DNA from: Aquincola tertiaricarbonis
GTDB taxonomy: Bacteria > Pseudomonadota > Gammaproteobacteria > Burkholderiales > Burkholderiaceae_C
Assembly: GCF_000969605.1 (NCBI RefSeq)
Contig: NZ_JZUE01000007.1
Coordinates: 216,637-280,636 of the forward strand
DNA length: 64,000 nucleotides
Reading direction: 5' to 3'
Under the pieces are notes generated by a model. The model made no database searches and was not told the DNA's origin. It saw only the letters and a program-made list of their open reading frames with translations. The first letter of the stretch is position 1, and every line of letters begins with the position of its first letter. The translations under genes and the position numbers were made by a program. Positions 47,901 through 55,951 of the stretch are shown here, piece after piece.

Positions 47901-48387
47901 CGCTGGCCTGGGCCTCGTCCACGCGCACCAGGAACTCGGTGCCCTCCACGTTCGCATTGACGAAGGGCGTGGTCAGCCGGAAGGGGCGCGGCGTGCGCGT
48001 GATTACGTTGACGATGCCGCGCAGCTGTTCCACCAGCGTGCCGCGCGGCGCCTCCGGCGCCAGCAGCGTGACGCTGGTCTGCTGGTCCAGCCGCAGCGTG
48101 GTCTCATTGCTCATCAACAGGGCGGCGCGGCTGCGTTCGCCCACGCGCACCAGGTCGCCGGCACACAGCGGCTGGTCCATCTCGGCCCGCTGCCAGGGAG
48201 CTTCGGCGCCACGGCGAACTTCCACCAGGCCTTGCACCGAGGCCATGCGCGCCAGCGGCGGCTCGCAGGCGGCGGCAGCCTGCGTTGCGGCCATCAGGCA
48301 GCCGGCACCGGCCCAGGCCCATTGCACGATGGCGCGTACCCCCTGGCGCCAGCGGCCGGCCGCGCCGGTCATGAGGTTCTTGATCAA
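44977..48387 (-). CDS. FecR domain - TPR - outer-membrane beta-barrel fusion protein
   Basis: An exported 1136-residue protein. After a signal region (1-40) comes a FecR-type domain at about 45-200 (GDLVRVGERSRAALLMSNETTLRLDQQTSV, then FVNANVEGTEFLVRV), TPR-type helical repeats at about 225-600 (for example ALARAHSVLGFSLLAAFDTAAARQSFQRAI), and a strand-rich C-terminal half from about 620 resembling the barrel of TonB-dependent receptors and ending AVQTAF with the outer-membrane terminal F. No plug domain or TonB box is apparent. FecR normally passes a signal from a receptor to a sigma factor; here it faces the periplasm and is joined to the barrel itself. The neighbouring CHASE2 cyclase and Crp gene suggest joint envelope signalling. 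Function unknown. Confidence 0.85.
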   Translation of the reverse strand: MIKNLMTGAAGRWRQGVRAIVQWAWAGAGCLMAATQAAAACEPPLARMASVQGLVEVRRGAEAPWQRAEMDQPLCAGDLVRVGERSRAALLMSNETTLRLDQQTSVTLLAPEAPRGTLVEQLRGIVNVITRTPRPFRLTTPFVNANVEGTEFLVRVDEAQASVLVYEGHVVASNAAGRVDLAAGEQAVGPAGAAPRKSLVLRPRDAVQWAVHYPTVQPRVGADLPAVRQAAALAAEGRVAEAVASLDARPAQERTGAFRLQRAALLLQVGRADQALPELTSIAAGDPAHAEALALQAIVALVRNDTAGALALAEAAVAADPRATAALLALSYVQQSRFDLDAATVHARAAVAQEPGHALAWARVAELALQAGDQASAREAAERAVQHDPALARAHSVLGFSLLAAFDTAAARQSFQRAIRLDQGDPLPRMGQGLALIREGQLEAGRQSLELAVALDPESAQLRSTLGKAYAQERRAGAAQTQWSLARERDPLDPTPWFYGAMQQLLDNRPVQALDEVMRSIALNDNRAVLRPRLLLNDDRAVRGTTLARIYDELGFGPLAVTEATRALALEPASAAAHRFLADAYSGRDRHEAAVASQTLQALLLQPVQPAYLLPRRSSSALMGSVDESVLGTPNDDSRYFDERGVSGRAGLAGGTRGLWSAELSAAYAGESLALDAGAFRYHSGGFRPNSELNHQVDEVLLQGRVLPTLNLQGHWRDRHSTYGQLRSNFDAPGAWQRGSNDVHQRDARLGLAWRPRAGEVITLSYGTLQRDGNTQFGFVPRQQRLLSDLSTRTLEGQYQLDTRHGHLLLGAAWPRYEAETIISTVDPNVGPAGPCSVQAPCSTLVGDVAYKQDHVYAYWQQPVTPTLHATLGLAHVRTKLVGPATDVWLPKLGLLWQPAVGTTLRAAAFRTVKRLASLEQALEPTHVAGFTQLFDDSAGVVSRVAGLGADVLLSPQLRLSAEAVERSEEFPGALRADGSGRFPSETWIEQQGRLSVLWTPTTRLAVRGTVQHDGYRRHPHSSAGFPVRVRTDELPVAVRYFLDDGWFGELAMTHVRQQVRRVSRSSEPAGSERFNVFDFTLGHRVRSAPVTVTLTAKNLFGQTFRYMDDSLRTGEIKLAKYQPVRSVVLAVQTAF

Positions 48388-48427
48388 GGGTCCACTCGCA
48401 GGTCGGTGACGGTGTCGTGCAACGAGA

Positions 48428-48441
48428 CGTAAATATTCAAC
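48428..48441. promoter_or_regulatory. AT-rich motif upstream of the FecR/TPR gene
   Basis: CGTAAATATTCAAC lies 41 bases upstream of the FecR/TPR start. It matches 11 of 14 bases of the perfect palindrome at 52241-52254 upstream of the LuxR-type gene. Candidate half-conserved site for the Crp-type regulator of the locus (inference). Confidence 0.35.
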
Positions 48442-48485
48442 CTGCGTAGGCTACATCACGACGAGCCCGATTTGCCTGAGCCATG

Positions 48486-50684
48486 TCATTTCGCAGCGAC
48501 CTGAATTGGTAACTTCGGGTCGTGGTGTTGCGGGTCGGACAACAAATGCCGGCATTGCGCGAAGTAATACGCACACGGCCCATCATCGGGCCATTGACGC
48601 AGCAACGCTTCGAAGCCCGACATCGCCAAGGATGCATGGCCTTGCCGGTAGGCGGCCAATGCATCGGCAAAGGCCGTCAATCGCCCATCCAGGGCAGCGG
48701 AGGCCGGGCCGGCAAGGCCCATCACCTCCACCACGTCCACCGGCTCGCGCTTGCCCGTCAACACGAAGCTGCCCACCGGCCGCAGCACGAAAACGTGCCG
48801 CAGGCCGGCCGCCATCTCGGCCGACGCCAGCACACGGGTGCCCAGCAGCTTGTTCAGGCCCTCCAGCCGCGAGGCGGTGTTCACCGCATCCCCCACCGCG
48901 CGGAATTCGTAATGCGTGCGTGCGCCGACGGTGCCGATGCGCATGTCGCCGCAATGCAGGCCGATGCGCGTGGGCAGGGCGGCGGGCGAGCCCGGCGGCT
49001 CCTGCGCCAGGGCCGCCTGGATGGCGAGTGCCGCGTGGCAGGCCGCACTGCGGGCGGCCGGTTCGTCGGGCGGTGATTCCCACAGCGCCAGCATCGCGTC
49101 GCCGACCACGTCGATCACCCAGCCGCCGTGGCGCGCCACCGGCTCGAACAGGCGCGCATAGTAGGCATTGAGGGTCTCGCCCAGCGCCTGCGGATCCATC
49201 CGCTCGGCCAGTGCGCTGTATTGCACCGCGTCGGTGGCCATGCACACGCCGAAGCCCACCCGGTGCGCCGCGGCGATGTGCGCCGGCGCCTGGGCCAGCT
49301 GCTCGGCCACGCCACGCGGTACGAAGTGCGCGAACGCCTGGTGCATCCGGTCGCGCTCACGCCGGTTGTGCCGCATGCGCAGCCACAGCAGCAGGCCGAC
49401 GGCCACCGGCCACTGCACCAGCAGCGGCACCACCAGCGGCCACCACTGCGCCTGCCGGGTGAAAACCACCAGGCCGCAGGCGGCCAGCGCCAGCGGCAGC
49501 AGCGCCATCAGCAGCCCGGGCCACCAGCGCGCCCGCCACGCCGACAGCACACCCAGCAGCAGGCCCCAGCCGGCCACCAGCATGGCCGCGGCGGCCGGCG
49601 CCAGCGGCATCAGCGGCCGGCCCTGCTGCAGGTTGGCAAAGGCGGTGGCGGCGATCTCCACGCCGCTGACGTCCACGCCCGACTCGTCGGAAAACACGGT
49701 GCGGTAGTCGTCGCGCAGACGGTCCTGCGCGCCGGAGGACTCCGCCGAGAAACCGACGAACACCATGCGTCCGGCGAACAGCGACGGCTGCTCCCGTGCC
49801 AGCCGCGCCACATCCGCATAGGCCACCGTGCGGATGCTGCGCGCCGGGCCATGGAAGTTGAGGTGGGCCACGCTTCCGCCCGCATGCAGCGCCACGAGCG
49901 TGGCCACCTGCGGCGGCGCTTCGAGGGCCGACGGCAGCAGGCGCTGCACGGCGGCCGCATGTCCGGGCCAGCGCACGAAGCGCTCGCGCAGCCAGCGCAG
50001 CCGTGCCGCCGGCTGCGCCGCATCGGCCAAGGGCGTGGCCAGCGGGCCCGCGCAATCCGCCGTGGGCTGCGCCCGGCAGGACAGGCCGACCAGCGCATCC
50101 ACCGCCGTGGGATGGAAGAGGTGGAAGGCCAGCACCGGCAGGCTGGGCATGTGGTCGGCGCCGCGGCGGAAGGTCCAGTAGGCATCCACCCGCGCGTCCT
50201 TCGGCAGCACGAAGGGCGCATGCTCGCGTGCCGCTTCGCCGATGGGCCCTACCGATGGCCGCACCTGTTCCACCACCGCCTGCGCGCCGCCGCTGCGCCA
50301 CACGTCGGTGCGCAGCGACGACGTGAGCAGCACGTTGCCGGCCAGCTGCAGGCTGCGTGCGAAGGCGTCGTCGTCCGCGGTGGCGGATTCGAAGGTGAGG
50401 TCAAAGGCCACCAGCCGGGCGCCTGCCGCATGGAGCTGGGCCACCAGCTCGGCATGGCGGCTGCGTGGCCATTGGCGCGGCCGCTCGGGCAGGCCGAAGG
50501 CACTGGCGGAACGTTCATCGATGGCCACCACCAGCACCTCTTCGGGCGGCGGCACTGCGCCGCGGGCAGTGAACAGCAGGCGCGGGCCGATCGACGATTC
50601 CAGCGGCAGCAGCGGCTCCAGCGCCCAGGCCAGCAGGCCGAGCAGCGCCAGCAGCAGGGCCGGGCCCGCCGAGCGCCAGCTCAC
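48486..50684 (-). CDS. CHASE2-domain class III adenylate cyclase
   Basis: Membrane cyclase of 732 residues. An N-terminal helix (about 5-25) leads to a periplasmic CHASE2 sensor of about 340 residues (EVLVVAIDERSASAFG, FAGRMVFVGFSAESSGAQD), then three helices around 373-445 and a cytosolic cyclase domain. The two metal-binding aspartates are D485 (MATDAVQYSAL) and D529 (VVGDAMLALW), 44 residues apart as in active class III enzymes, and HYEFRAVGDAVNTASRLE follows. GTG at 50684 overlaps the crp-like stop as GTGA; a GTG at 50720 is an alternative. Likely product is cAMP, sensed by the overlapping Crp-type regulator. Confidence 0.9.
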   Translation of the reverse strand: MSWRSAGPALLLALLGLLAWALEPLLPLESSIGPRLLFTARGAVPPPEEVLVVAIDERSASAFGLPERPRQWPRSRHAELVAQLHAAGARLVAFDLTFESATADDDAFARSLQLAGNVLLTSSLRTDVWRSGGAQAVVEQVRPSVGPIGEAAREHAPFVLPKDARVDAYWTFRRGADHMPSLPVLAFHLFHPTAVDALVGLSCRAQPTADCAGPLATPLADAAQPAARLRWLRERFVRWPGHAAAVQRLLPSALEAPPQVATLVALHAGGSVAHLNFHGPARSIRTVAYADVARLAREQPSLFAGRMVFVGFSAESSGAQDRLRDDYRTVFSDESGVDVSGVEIAATAFANLQQGRPLMPLAPAAAAMLVAGWGLLLGVLSAWRARWWPGLLMALLPLALAACGLVVFTRQAQWWPLVVPLLVQWPVAVGLLLWLRMRHNRRERDRMHQAFAHFVPRGVAEQLAQAPAHIAAAHRVGFGVCMATDAVQYSALAERMDPQALGETLNAYYARLFEPVARHGGWVIDVVGDAMLALWESPPDEPAARSAACHAALAIQAALAQEPPGSPAALPTRIGLHCGDMRIGTVGARTHYEFRAVGDAVNTASRLEGLNKLLGTRVLASAEMAAGLRHVFVLRPVGSFVLTGKREPVDVVEVMGLAGPASAALDGRLTAFADALAAYRQGHASLAMSGFEALLRQWPDDGPCAYYFAQCRHLLSDPQHHDPKLPIQVAAK

Positions 50685-51334
50685 CAGCGGGTGGGCAGCG
50701 GCTTGATGATCACGAAGCACTCGGGCTCGAGACGCACATAGCCGCCCGTCTCCAGGTCCTTCAGCAGCCGGCTGACCATGGCACGGGAGCAGCCCAGCCG
50801 GCTGGCCAGTTCCTTGTGCGTCCAGCGCTCGCGGATCACGCGGGTGCCGTCGCCACCGGGCTCGGCGATGGTGTTGACCATGTGGATCAGGCGCCCATAA
50901 ACATCATTGAGTGCCAGTTGCCGCGCATTCATCGTGGCACTGCGCACACGGCGAATCACCTTGGACAGCAACTCGAATGCGAATTCGGGATGCTGCGCAA
51001 TGTGCTCGAGCACCGTTTGCCGGCTGACCACCGCGCAGGTGCAACGCTCGATGGTGACCACGCTGGCCGAGCGCACGCCGCCGTCCAGGCTCAGTTCACC
51101 GAGGTATTCGCCCGGGCCGTAGACGCCATAGGTGATCTCCTGGCCTTTTTCGCCCACGGAATAGGCGCGCACGCGGCCCGACAGCAGGATGTAGATGGTG
51201 TCGTCGCGATCGCCTTCCTGGATCAGCAATGAGCCGGTGCGGTAATGGCAGACACGCCCCCGCTGAGCCAGCCGATGCAATAGCGGGCTCAGGAATTGGC
51301 AGGAAAGATCTTCTTCGACGGTTTGGTTCGACAT
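50681..51334 (-). CDS. Crp/Fnr family transcription regulator
   Basis: A 217-residue regulator. The cyclic-nucleotide domain (about 10-125) keeps the phosphate-binding cassette of CRP: GEYLGEL at 75-81 and R88-S89, so cAMP binding is likely. A C-terminal winged helix-turn-helix (173-195, ELASRLGCSRAMVSRLLKDLE) resembles CRP, but the recognition helix has Ala-Met where CRP has Glu-Thr, so the target sequence probably differs. Its gene overlaps the CHASE2 adenylate cyclase, a direct genetic link between cAMP maker and reader. No Fnr-type cysteine cluster is present. Confidence 0.92.
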   Translation of the reverse strand: MSNQTVEEDLSCQFLSPLLHRLAQRGRVCHYRTGSLLIQEGDRDDTIYILLSGRVRAYSVGEKGQEITYGVYGPGEYLGELSLDGGVRSASVVTIERCTCAVVSRQTVLEHIAQHPEFAFELLSKVIRRVRSATMNARQLALNDVYGRLIHMVNTIAEPGGDGTRVIRERWTHKELASRLGCSRAMVSRLLKDLETGGYVRLEPECFVIIKPLPTRW

Positions 51335-51404
51335 GCCCGGCACGTGAGCCCAGATGCTCTTCTCTGCATCGTAACGGGCTTTGCAAAATTACCTGTGCAA
51401 TGCC

Positions 51405-52148
51405 TCAGGCGTGCGCATGTGTAAGCCTCGCGTCAGCGAGCGCGGCTTCCTTCATGCCGGCGGCACGCAAGGCCGTGACCAGCGGCGGCAGGCAGGCCAC
51501 CTGCTGCACCAGTGCGCGGATGCTGGAGGCGCCCGTCTTGGCGCGGATGCTGCCGATCTGCGTGCGCACGGTGGACAGGCGCACGCCCTGCATCTGCGCC
51601 GCCTCGTGCGGCGTGACGCCGCTGCACAGGGCCTTGAGCACCTGGGTCTCGGCGCCGGTCAGGCCATGGCCACGCGCAAAGGCTTCGACCGACAGCGCCT
51701 CGCATACCTGCCGCTTGCTGAACATCAGCAAACTGGCGCCTTCGTCCTGCCCCTGCGGCCCGGCCAGCGGCACCACCGCCAGGCTGACGCGCCGTGGTGC
51801 CTGCCCCACGGTGAGCATGCAGCGCAGGTCGCGCTCGGCCGCATCGGCCAGGGCGTCGCGCAGCGCGCCGTCGTCGTCGGCATGGCGGGTGCGCAGTTGA
51901 TGGCCCACCACCAGCAGCGGATGCGCGCCGTCGGCGAGGTCCAGCCGGGCCACGTGGTTCATGTGCAGCACGCGGCCGCGGTGGCTCACCAGCAGCAGGC
52001 CGTAGTCCACCTCGTCCAGTGCCAGCTGCAGCCAGTGCGCGGCATCGGGCCGACGTCGCCTTTCAAGGCCGCGATAGGCCGCGGGTCGGCCCAGGGAGGG
52101 CGCGGGCAGCATGTGCAGGGCGCTGGACATCAGGCTGTCGGGCGACAT
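51405..52148 (-). CDS. PAS-like LuxR-family transcription regulator
   Basis: A 247-residue protein with a PAS-like N-terminal half (about 38-150: LALDEVDYGLLLVSHRGRVLHMNHVARL) and a LuxR-type helix-turn-helix at about 168-225 (AFARGHGLTGAETQVLKALCSGVTPHEAAQMQGV, RTQIGSIRAKTGASS). No receiver domain. It sits 70 bases upstream of the crp-like gene on the same strand and may head the signalling operon. A perfect palindrome lies 92 bases before its start. Confidence 0.88.
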   Translation of the reverse strand: MSPDSLMSSALHMLPAPSLGRPAAYRGLERRRRPDAAHWLQLALDEVDYGLLLVSHRGRVLHMNHVARLDLADGAHPLLVVGHQLRTRHADDDGALRDALADAAERDLRCMLTVGQAPRRVSLAVVPLAGPQGQDEGASLLMFSKRQVCEALSVEAFARGHGLTGAETQVLKALCSGVTPHEAAQMQGVRLSTVRTQIGSIRAKTGASSIRALVQQVACLPPLVTALRAAGMKEAALADARLTHAHA

Positions 52149-52239
52149 GGACTCTCCGGTTCACACGCGGCGGGCGGCGGTGCGCAGCACAGCGTAGGTC
52201 GCCCTGCATGGCACGCAACAGTGCAATGTGACTTGCTAC

Positions 52240-52255
52240 GCGTGAATATTCACGC
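52240..52255. promoter_or_regulatory. Perfect 16-base palindrome upstream of the LuxR-type gene
   Basis: GCGTGAAT-ATTCACGC is fully symmetric. Its GTGA-N4-TCAC core resembles Crp/Fnr half-sites but with the four-base spacing of Fnr sites rather than six. Five T residues follow on the plus strand, so a weak plus-strand hairpin terminator is an alternative, though no plus-strand gene ends here. A related sequence precedes the FecR/TPR gene. Confidence 0.5.
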
Positions 52256-52287
52256 TTTTTGGCCTTGGCGTGCCGTGCGGCGCCCTG

Positions 52288-53073
52288 TCAGAGGCTGAAG
52301 TCGTAGTCGATCACCAGCGGCGCATGGTCTGAAAAGCGCTGCTCGATGTAGATGTGCTCGCGCCGCGCGGCGGCCGCCACGCCGGGCGTGGCCAGGTGGT
52401 AGTCCAGACGCCAGCCCACGTTCTTGGCCCAGGCCTGCCCGCGGTTGCTCCACCAGGTGTATTGCTCCGCACGATCGTTGAGCGTGCGGAACACGTCCAC
52501 CAGGCCCGCCTCGTCCAGGAGGCGGGTCATCCACGCGCGCTCCTCGGGCAGGAAGCCGCTGTTCTTCTGGTTGCCGCGCCAGTTCTTCAGGTCGATTTCC
52601 TTGTGCGCGATGTTGATGTCGCCCATCAGGATGAATTCGCGCTCGGTCCTCAGCCGCACCAGGTGCAGATACATCTTGGCCAGGAAGCGGAATTTGGCGG
52701 CCTGCCGCTCCTCGCCGCTGCTGCCGCTGGGAAAGTAACAGCTGATGAGGCTGAGCTTTCGGCCGCCGGTGTCGTAGCGGGCCTCCACGTAGCGGCCCTC
52801 GGCATCGAATTCATCGGGGTCGAAGCCGAGGATGACGTCGGTGGGCGGCTTGCGCGAATACAGGCCCACGCCGGAGTAGCCCTTCTTCTCGGCATAGTGG
52901 AAATGCCCGGCCATGCCGTCGAGGGAATCGAAGCGCCCGACCACGGTATCCGCCTGGGCCTTGACCTCCTGCACCCCCATACAATCTGCGCCCGTTTGCG
53001 CGGCCCAGGCCTCGAAACCCTTGGTGGCCGCCGAGCGAATGCCGTTCAGATTCAGGGTGACGAGCCGAAACAT
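52288..53073 (-). CDS. xth: Exodeoxyribonuclease III / AP endonuclease
   Basis: DNA repair nuclease of 261 residues from the EEP superfamily that incises at abasic sites and degrades 3' ends. Catalytic segments are LNLNGIRSA (Asn), QEVKAQ (metal Glu), GDINIAHKEIDLKN (Asp/Asn) and RFSDHAPLVIDY with the final SDH triad. It is divergent from pyrE with only 19 bases between the start codons, so each promoter must lie in the other gene's 5' coding region. Confidence 0.96.
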   Translation of the reverse strand: MFRLVTLNLNGIRSAATKGFEAWAAQTGADCMGVQEVKAQADTVVGRFDSLDGMAGHFHYAEKKGYSGVGLYSRKPPTDVILGFDPDEFDAEGRYVEARYDTGGRKLSLISCYFPSGSSGEERQAAKFRFLAKMYLHLVRLRTEREFILMGDINIAHKEIDLKNWRGNQKNSGFLPEERAWMTRLLDEAGLVDVFRTLNDRAEQYTWWSNRGQAWAKNVGWRLDYHLATPGVAAAARREHIYIEQRFSDHAPLVIDYDFSL

Positions 53074-53092
53074 ACCTTGAGGACCTTCCTTC

Positions 53093-53770
53093 ATGAGCAC
53101 CCACGAACACACCGACCCGCTGGCCCAAGAGTTCGTCGAGTTCTCGGTGAAGGCCGGTGTGCTTCGCTTTGGCGAGTTCAAGACCAAGGCGGGGCGGATG
53201 TCGCCCTATTTCTTCAACGCCGGCTTGTTCGATGACGGCGCCAAGCTGGGCCGCCTGGCGGAATTCTATGCACGCCGTCTGCTGGCTTCCGGCCTGCAGT
53301 TCGACATGCTGTTCGGCCCGGCCTACAAGGGCATCACCCTGGCCGCCGCCGTGAGCATGGAACTGGCCCGGCTGGGGCATAACCGTCCGTTCGCGTACAA
53401 CCGCAAGGAAGCCAAGGACCACGGCGAGGGCGGCACGCTGGTGGGCGCGCCGGTGCGTGGCCGCGTGCTCATCATCGACGACGTGATCTCCGCCGGCACC
53501 TCGGTGCGCGAATCGATCACGATGATCGAAGCCGCCGGCGGCCAGCCGGTGGGCGTGGCGCTGGCGCTGGACCGGCAGGAAAAGGCCACCGAGAACGGCG
53601 CCGACGTGCCCTGGTCGGCGGTGCAGGACGTGACCAGCCGTTTCAAGTTGAACGTGGTCTCGGTTGCCACGCTCAAAGATCTTCTGGACTATCTGGACAC
53701 CACCAGCGACAGCACGCTGGCGGCCCACGCCGAAAGCGTTTCCCGCTACCGAGCCCGTTACGGAATTTGA
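53093..53770 (+). CDS. pyrE: Orotate phosphoribosyltransferase
   Basis: Pyrimidine synthesis enzyme making OMP from orotate and PRPP, 225 residues. The PRPP motif is VLIIDDVISAGTSVRESI, with FGPAYKGITLA and FAYNRKEAKDHGEGG as the other family blocks. ATG at 53093 gives the family start. A TACAAT hexamer at 52980-52985, inside the divergent xth gene, is a possible -10 for it. Together with pyrF (23371) it completes OMP to UMP, although the two genes are 29 kb apart. Confidence 0.97.
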   Translation: MSTHEHTDPLAQEFVEFSVKAGVLRFGEFKTKAGRMSPYFFNAGLFDDGAKLGRLAEFYARRLLASGLQFDMLFGPAYKGITLAAAVSMELARLGHNRPFAYNRKEAKDHGEGGTLVGAPVRGRVLIIDDVISAGTSVRESITMIEAAGGQPVGVALALDRQEKATENGADVPWSAVQDVTSRFKLNVVSVATLKDLLDYLDTTSDSTLAAHAESVSRYRARYGI

Positions 53771-54493
53771 ATGCCCCGACCGACACCCCGCCTGGCAATT
53801 GCACGATGGCTGGCCGCTGCCTTCGTGTGCACAGGCGCGTGTGGCGCGCTGGCGCAGCCGCAGCCTTCGGCATCCGCCAGCCCCGGCATCTACACCTGCA
53901 CCACGGCTGACGGCCGGCGGCTCACGTCCGACCGCCCCATTCCGGCCTGCAACGCGCAGGAACAGCGGGTGCTCAACAGCGACGGCTCGCTGCAGCGCAT
54001 CCACCCGCCGTCGCTCACCGCCGAGGAGCGCGCCGCGCGCGAAGCCGCCGAGCGCCGCGCCCAGGCCGAGCGCACCGCACAGCTGGACGCCATCCGGCGT
54101 GACCGCAACCTGATCAACCGCTTTCCGAACGAGGCGGCGCACCGCAAGGCCCGCGAGGCATCGCTGGACACGGTGCGCGTGGCCATCCGCAATACCGAGA
54201 TGCGGCTGCAGCGCCTGGCCGCCGAGCGCAAGCCGCTGGATGCGGAAGCCGAGTTCTACCGGGACCGCCCGCTGCCCGGCCTGCTGAAGCAGCAGCTGGA
54301 CGCCAACGAGGCCGCAGCCGAGGCACAGCGCGCCGCCGCGCAGACCCAGGCGGCCGAGCTCGAGCGCATCAACCGGCTGTACGACGCCGAGCTGGACCGC
54401 CTGCGCCGACTGTGGGCCGGCGCGCCGGCGGGCTCGCTGGGCGGGGCGCAGACGCTGCCCGCCAGCGACACCCGCACCGGCGTCAAGAACTGA
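53771..54493 (+). CDS. Secreted DUF4124-type protein with coiled coil
   Basis: Exported protein of 240 residues. Signal peptide to about residue 29, then a short DUF4124-like start ([22 protein letters not shown]) with two cysteines, and a long charged helical region from about 77 to 215 rich in Ala, Glu and Arg ([30 protein letters not shown]). Its ATG abuts the pyrE stop directly. The function is unknown; similar envelope proteins are frequent in betaproteobacteria. The end overlaps the convergent gatB gene by 11 bases. Confidence 0.82.
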   Translation: MPRPTPRLAIARWLAAAFVCTGACGALAQPQPSASASPGIYTCTTADGRRLTSDRPIPACNAQEQRVLNSDGSLQRIHPPSLTAEERAAREAAERRAQAERTAQLDAIRRDRNLINRFPNEAAHRKAREASLDTVRVAIRNTEMRLQRLAAERKPLDAEAEFYRDRPLPGLLKQQLDANEAAAEAQRAAAQTQAAELERINRLYDAELDRLRRLWAGAPAGSLGGAQTLPASDTRTGVKN

Positions 54494-55931
54494 GCTTCTT
54501 CTTCAGCAGCTCGGTGGCCTGGGCCGGATTGGCCTTGCCCTTGCTGGCCTTCATCACCTGGCCGACCAGGGCGTTGAAGGCCTTGTCCTTGCCGGCGCGG
54601 AACTCGTCCACCGACTTCTGGTTGGCCGCCAGCACCTCGGCCACGATGGCCTCCAGCGCGCCGGTGTCGCTCATCTGCTTCAGGCCCTTGGCCTCGATCA
54701 CGGCATCGACGTCGGCCTCGCCCGACCACAGCGCCTCGAACACCTGTCGCGCGCCGTTGTTCGAAATGGTGCCGTCGCCGATGCGGCCGATCAGCTTGGC
54801 CAGCGTCGCTGCCGACACCGGGCAGGCGTCGATCGTCTTGCCCTCGGCATTCAGCCGGCGCGACACCTCGCCCATCAACCAGTTGGCCACCAGCTTGGGC
54901 TGCCCGCAGGCGTCACGCGCGGTCTCGTAGAACCGGGCCAGCGCCAGGCTCTGCGTCATCATCGTCGCGTCGTAGGCGGGCAGGCCGTCGGCGGTCTGGA
55001 AGCGCTCGGCCATCGTCGCCGGCAGCTCGGGCATCTCGCCCTTCACCCGCTCGACCCAGGCCGGCTCGATCACCAGCGGCGGCAGGTCGGGGTCGGGGAA
55101 GTAGCGGTAGTCGTGCGCGTCTTCCTTGGTGCGCATCGAACGCGTCTCGCCCGTGTCGGGGTTGAACAGCACCGTCGCCTGCACGATGGGCAGGCCGTCT
55201 TCCAGCTGGTCGATCTGCCACTGCACCTCGTAGTCGATGGCCTGCTGCAGGAAGCGGAAGCTGTTGAGGTTCTTGATCTCGCGCCGGGTGCCGAAGGGCT
55301 GGCCCGGGCGGCGCACCGACACGTTGGCGTCGCAGCGGAAGCTGCCTTCCTGCATGTTGCCGTCACAGATGCCCAGCCAGGTGACCAGGCCGTGCAGCGT
55401 GCGCGCGTATTCCACCGCCTCGGCGGAAGAGCGCATCTCGGGCTCGGACACGATTTCCAGCAACGGCGTGCCGGCGCGGTTGAGGTCGATGCCGGTCTGG
55501 CCGTGGTAGTCCTCGTGCAGCGACTTGCCGGCATCCTCTTCCAGGTGCGCGCGGGTCAGGTTGACGGTCTTGCGGTGCTCGCCGACGAAGAAGCTGATCT
55601 TGCCGCCCTGCACCACCGGGATCTCGTACTGGCTGATCTGGTAGCCCTTGGGCAGGTCCGGGTAGAAGTAGTTCTTGCGCGCAAAGATCGACAGCGGCGC
55701 CACCTTGGCGCCGACGGCCAGACCGAAGCGGATGGCGCGCTCGACCGCGCCGCGGTTCATCACCGGCAACGTGCCGGGCAGCGCCAGGTCGACGGCGCAG
55801 GCCTGGGTGTTGGGCGCGGCGCCGAACTGCGTGCTGGCGCCGCTGAAGATCTTGCTCTGGGTGGAAAGCTGCGCGTGCGTCTCGAGGCCGATGACGACCT
55901 CGTAGCCGCGGATCATGTGGGCAGTGGACAT
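54483..55931 (-). CDS. gatB: Asp-tRNA(Asn)/Glu-tRNA(Gln) amidotransferase subunit B
   Basis: tRNA-binding and kinase subunit of GatCAB, 482 residues, which activates mischarged Glu-tRNA(Gln) or Asp-tRNA(Asn) for amidation. Family marks are [61 protein letters not shown] and [11 protein letters not shown], plus the C-terminal YqeY-like tail ([46 protein letters not shown]). It follows gatA after 20 bases. Confidence 0.97.
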   Translation of the reverse strand: MSTAHMIRGYEVVIGLETHAQLSTQSKIFSGASTQFGAAPNTQACAVDLALPGTLPVMNRGAVERAIRFGLAVGAKVAPLSIFARKNYFYPDLPKGYQISQYEIPVVQGGKISFFVGEHRKTVNLTRAHLEEDAGKSLHEDYHGQTGIDLNRAGTPLLEIVSEPEMRSSAEAVEYARTLHGLVTWLGICDGNMQEGSFRCDANVSVRRPGQPFGTRREIKNLNSFRFLQQAIDYEVQWQIDQLEDGLPIVQATVLFNPDTGETRSMRTKEDAHDYRYFPDPDLPPLVIEPAWVERVKGEMPELPATMAERFQTADGLPAYDATMMTQSLALARFYETARDACGQPKLVANWLMGEVSRRLNAEGKTIDACPVSAATLAKLIGRIGDGTISNNGARQVFEALWSGEADVDAVIEAKGLKQMSDTGALEAIVAEVLAANQKSVDEFRAGKDKAFNALVGQVMKASKGKANPAQATELLKKKLSS

Positions 55932-55951
55932 GGGCGTGTGCCGGTTCCTGT

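Noticed and set aside
52240..52260. Palindrome plus T-run as an intrinsic terminator
   Set aside because: No plus-strand gene ends upstream of it, and on the minus strand no T-run follows the palindrome after xth; an operator role was preferred.
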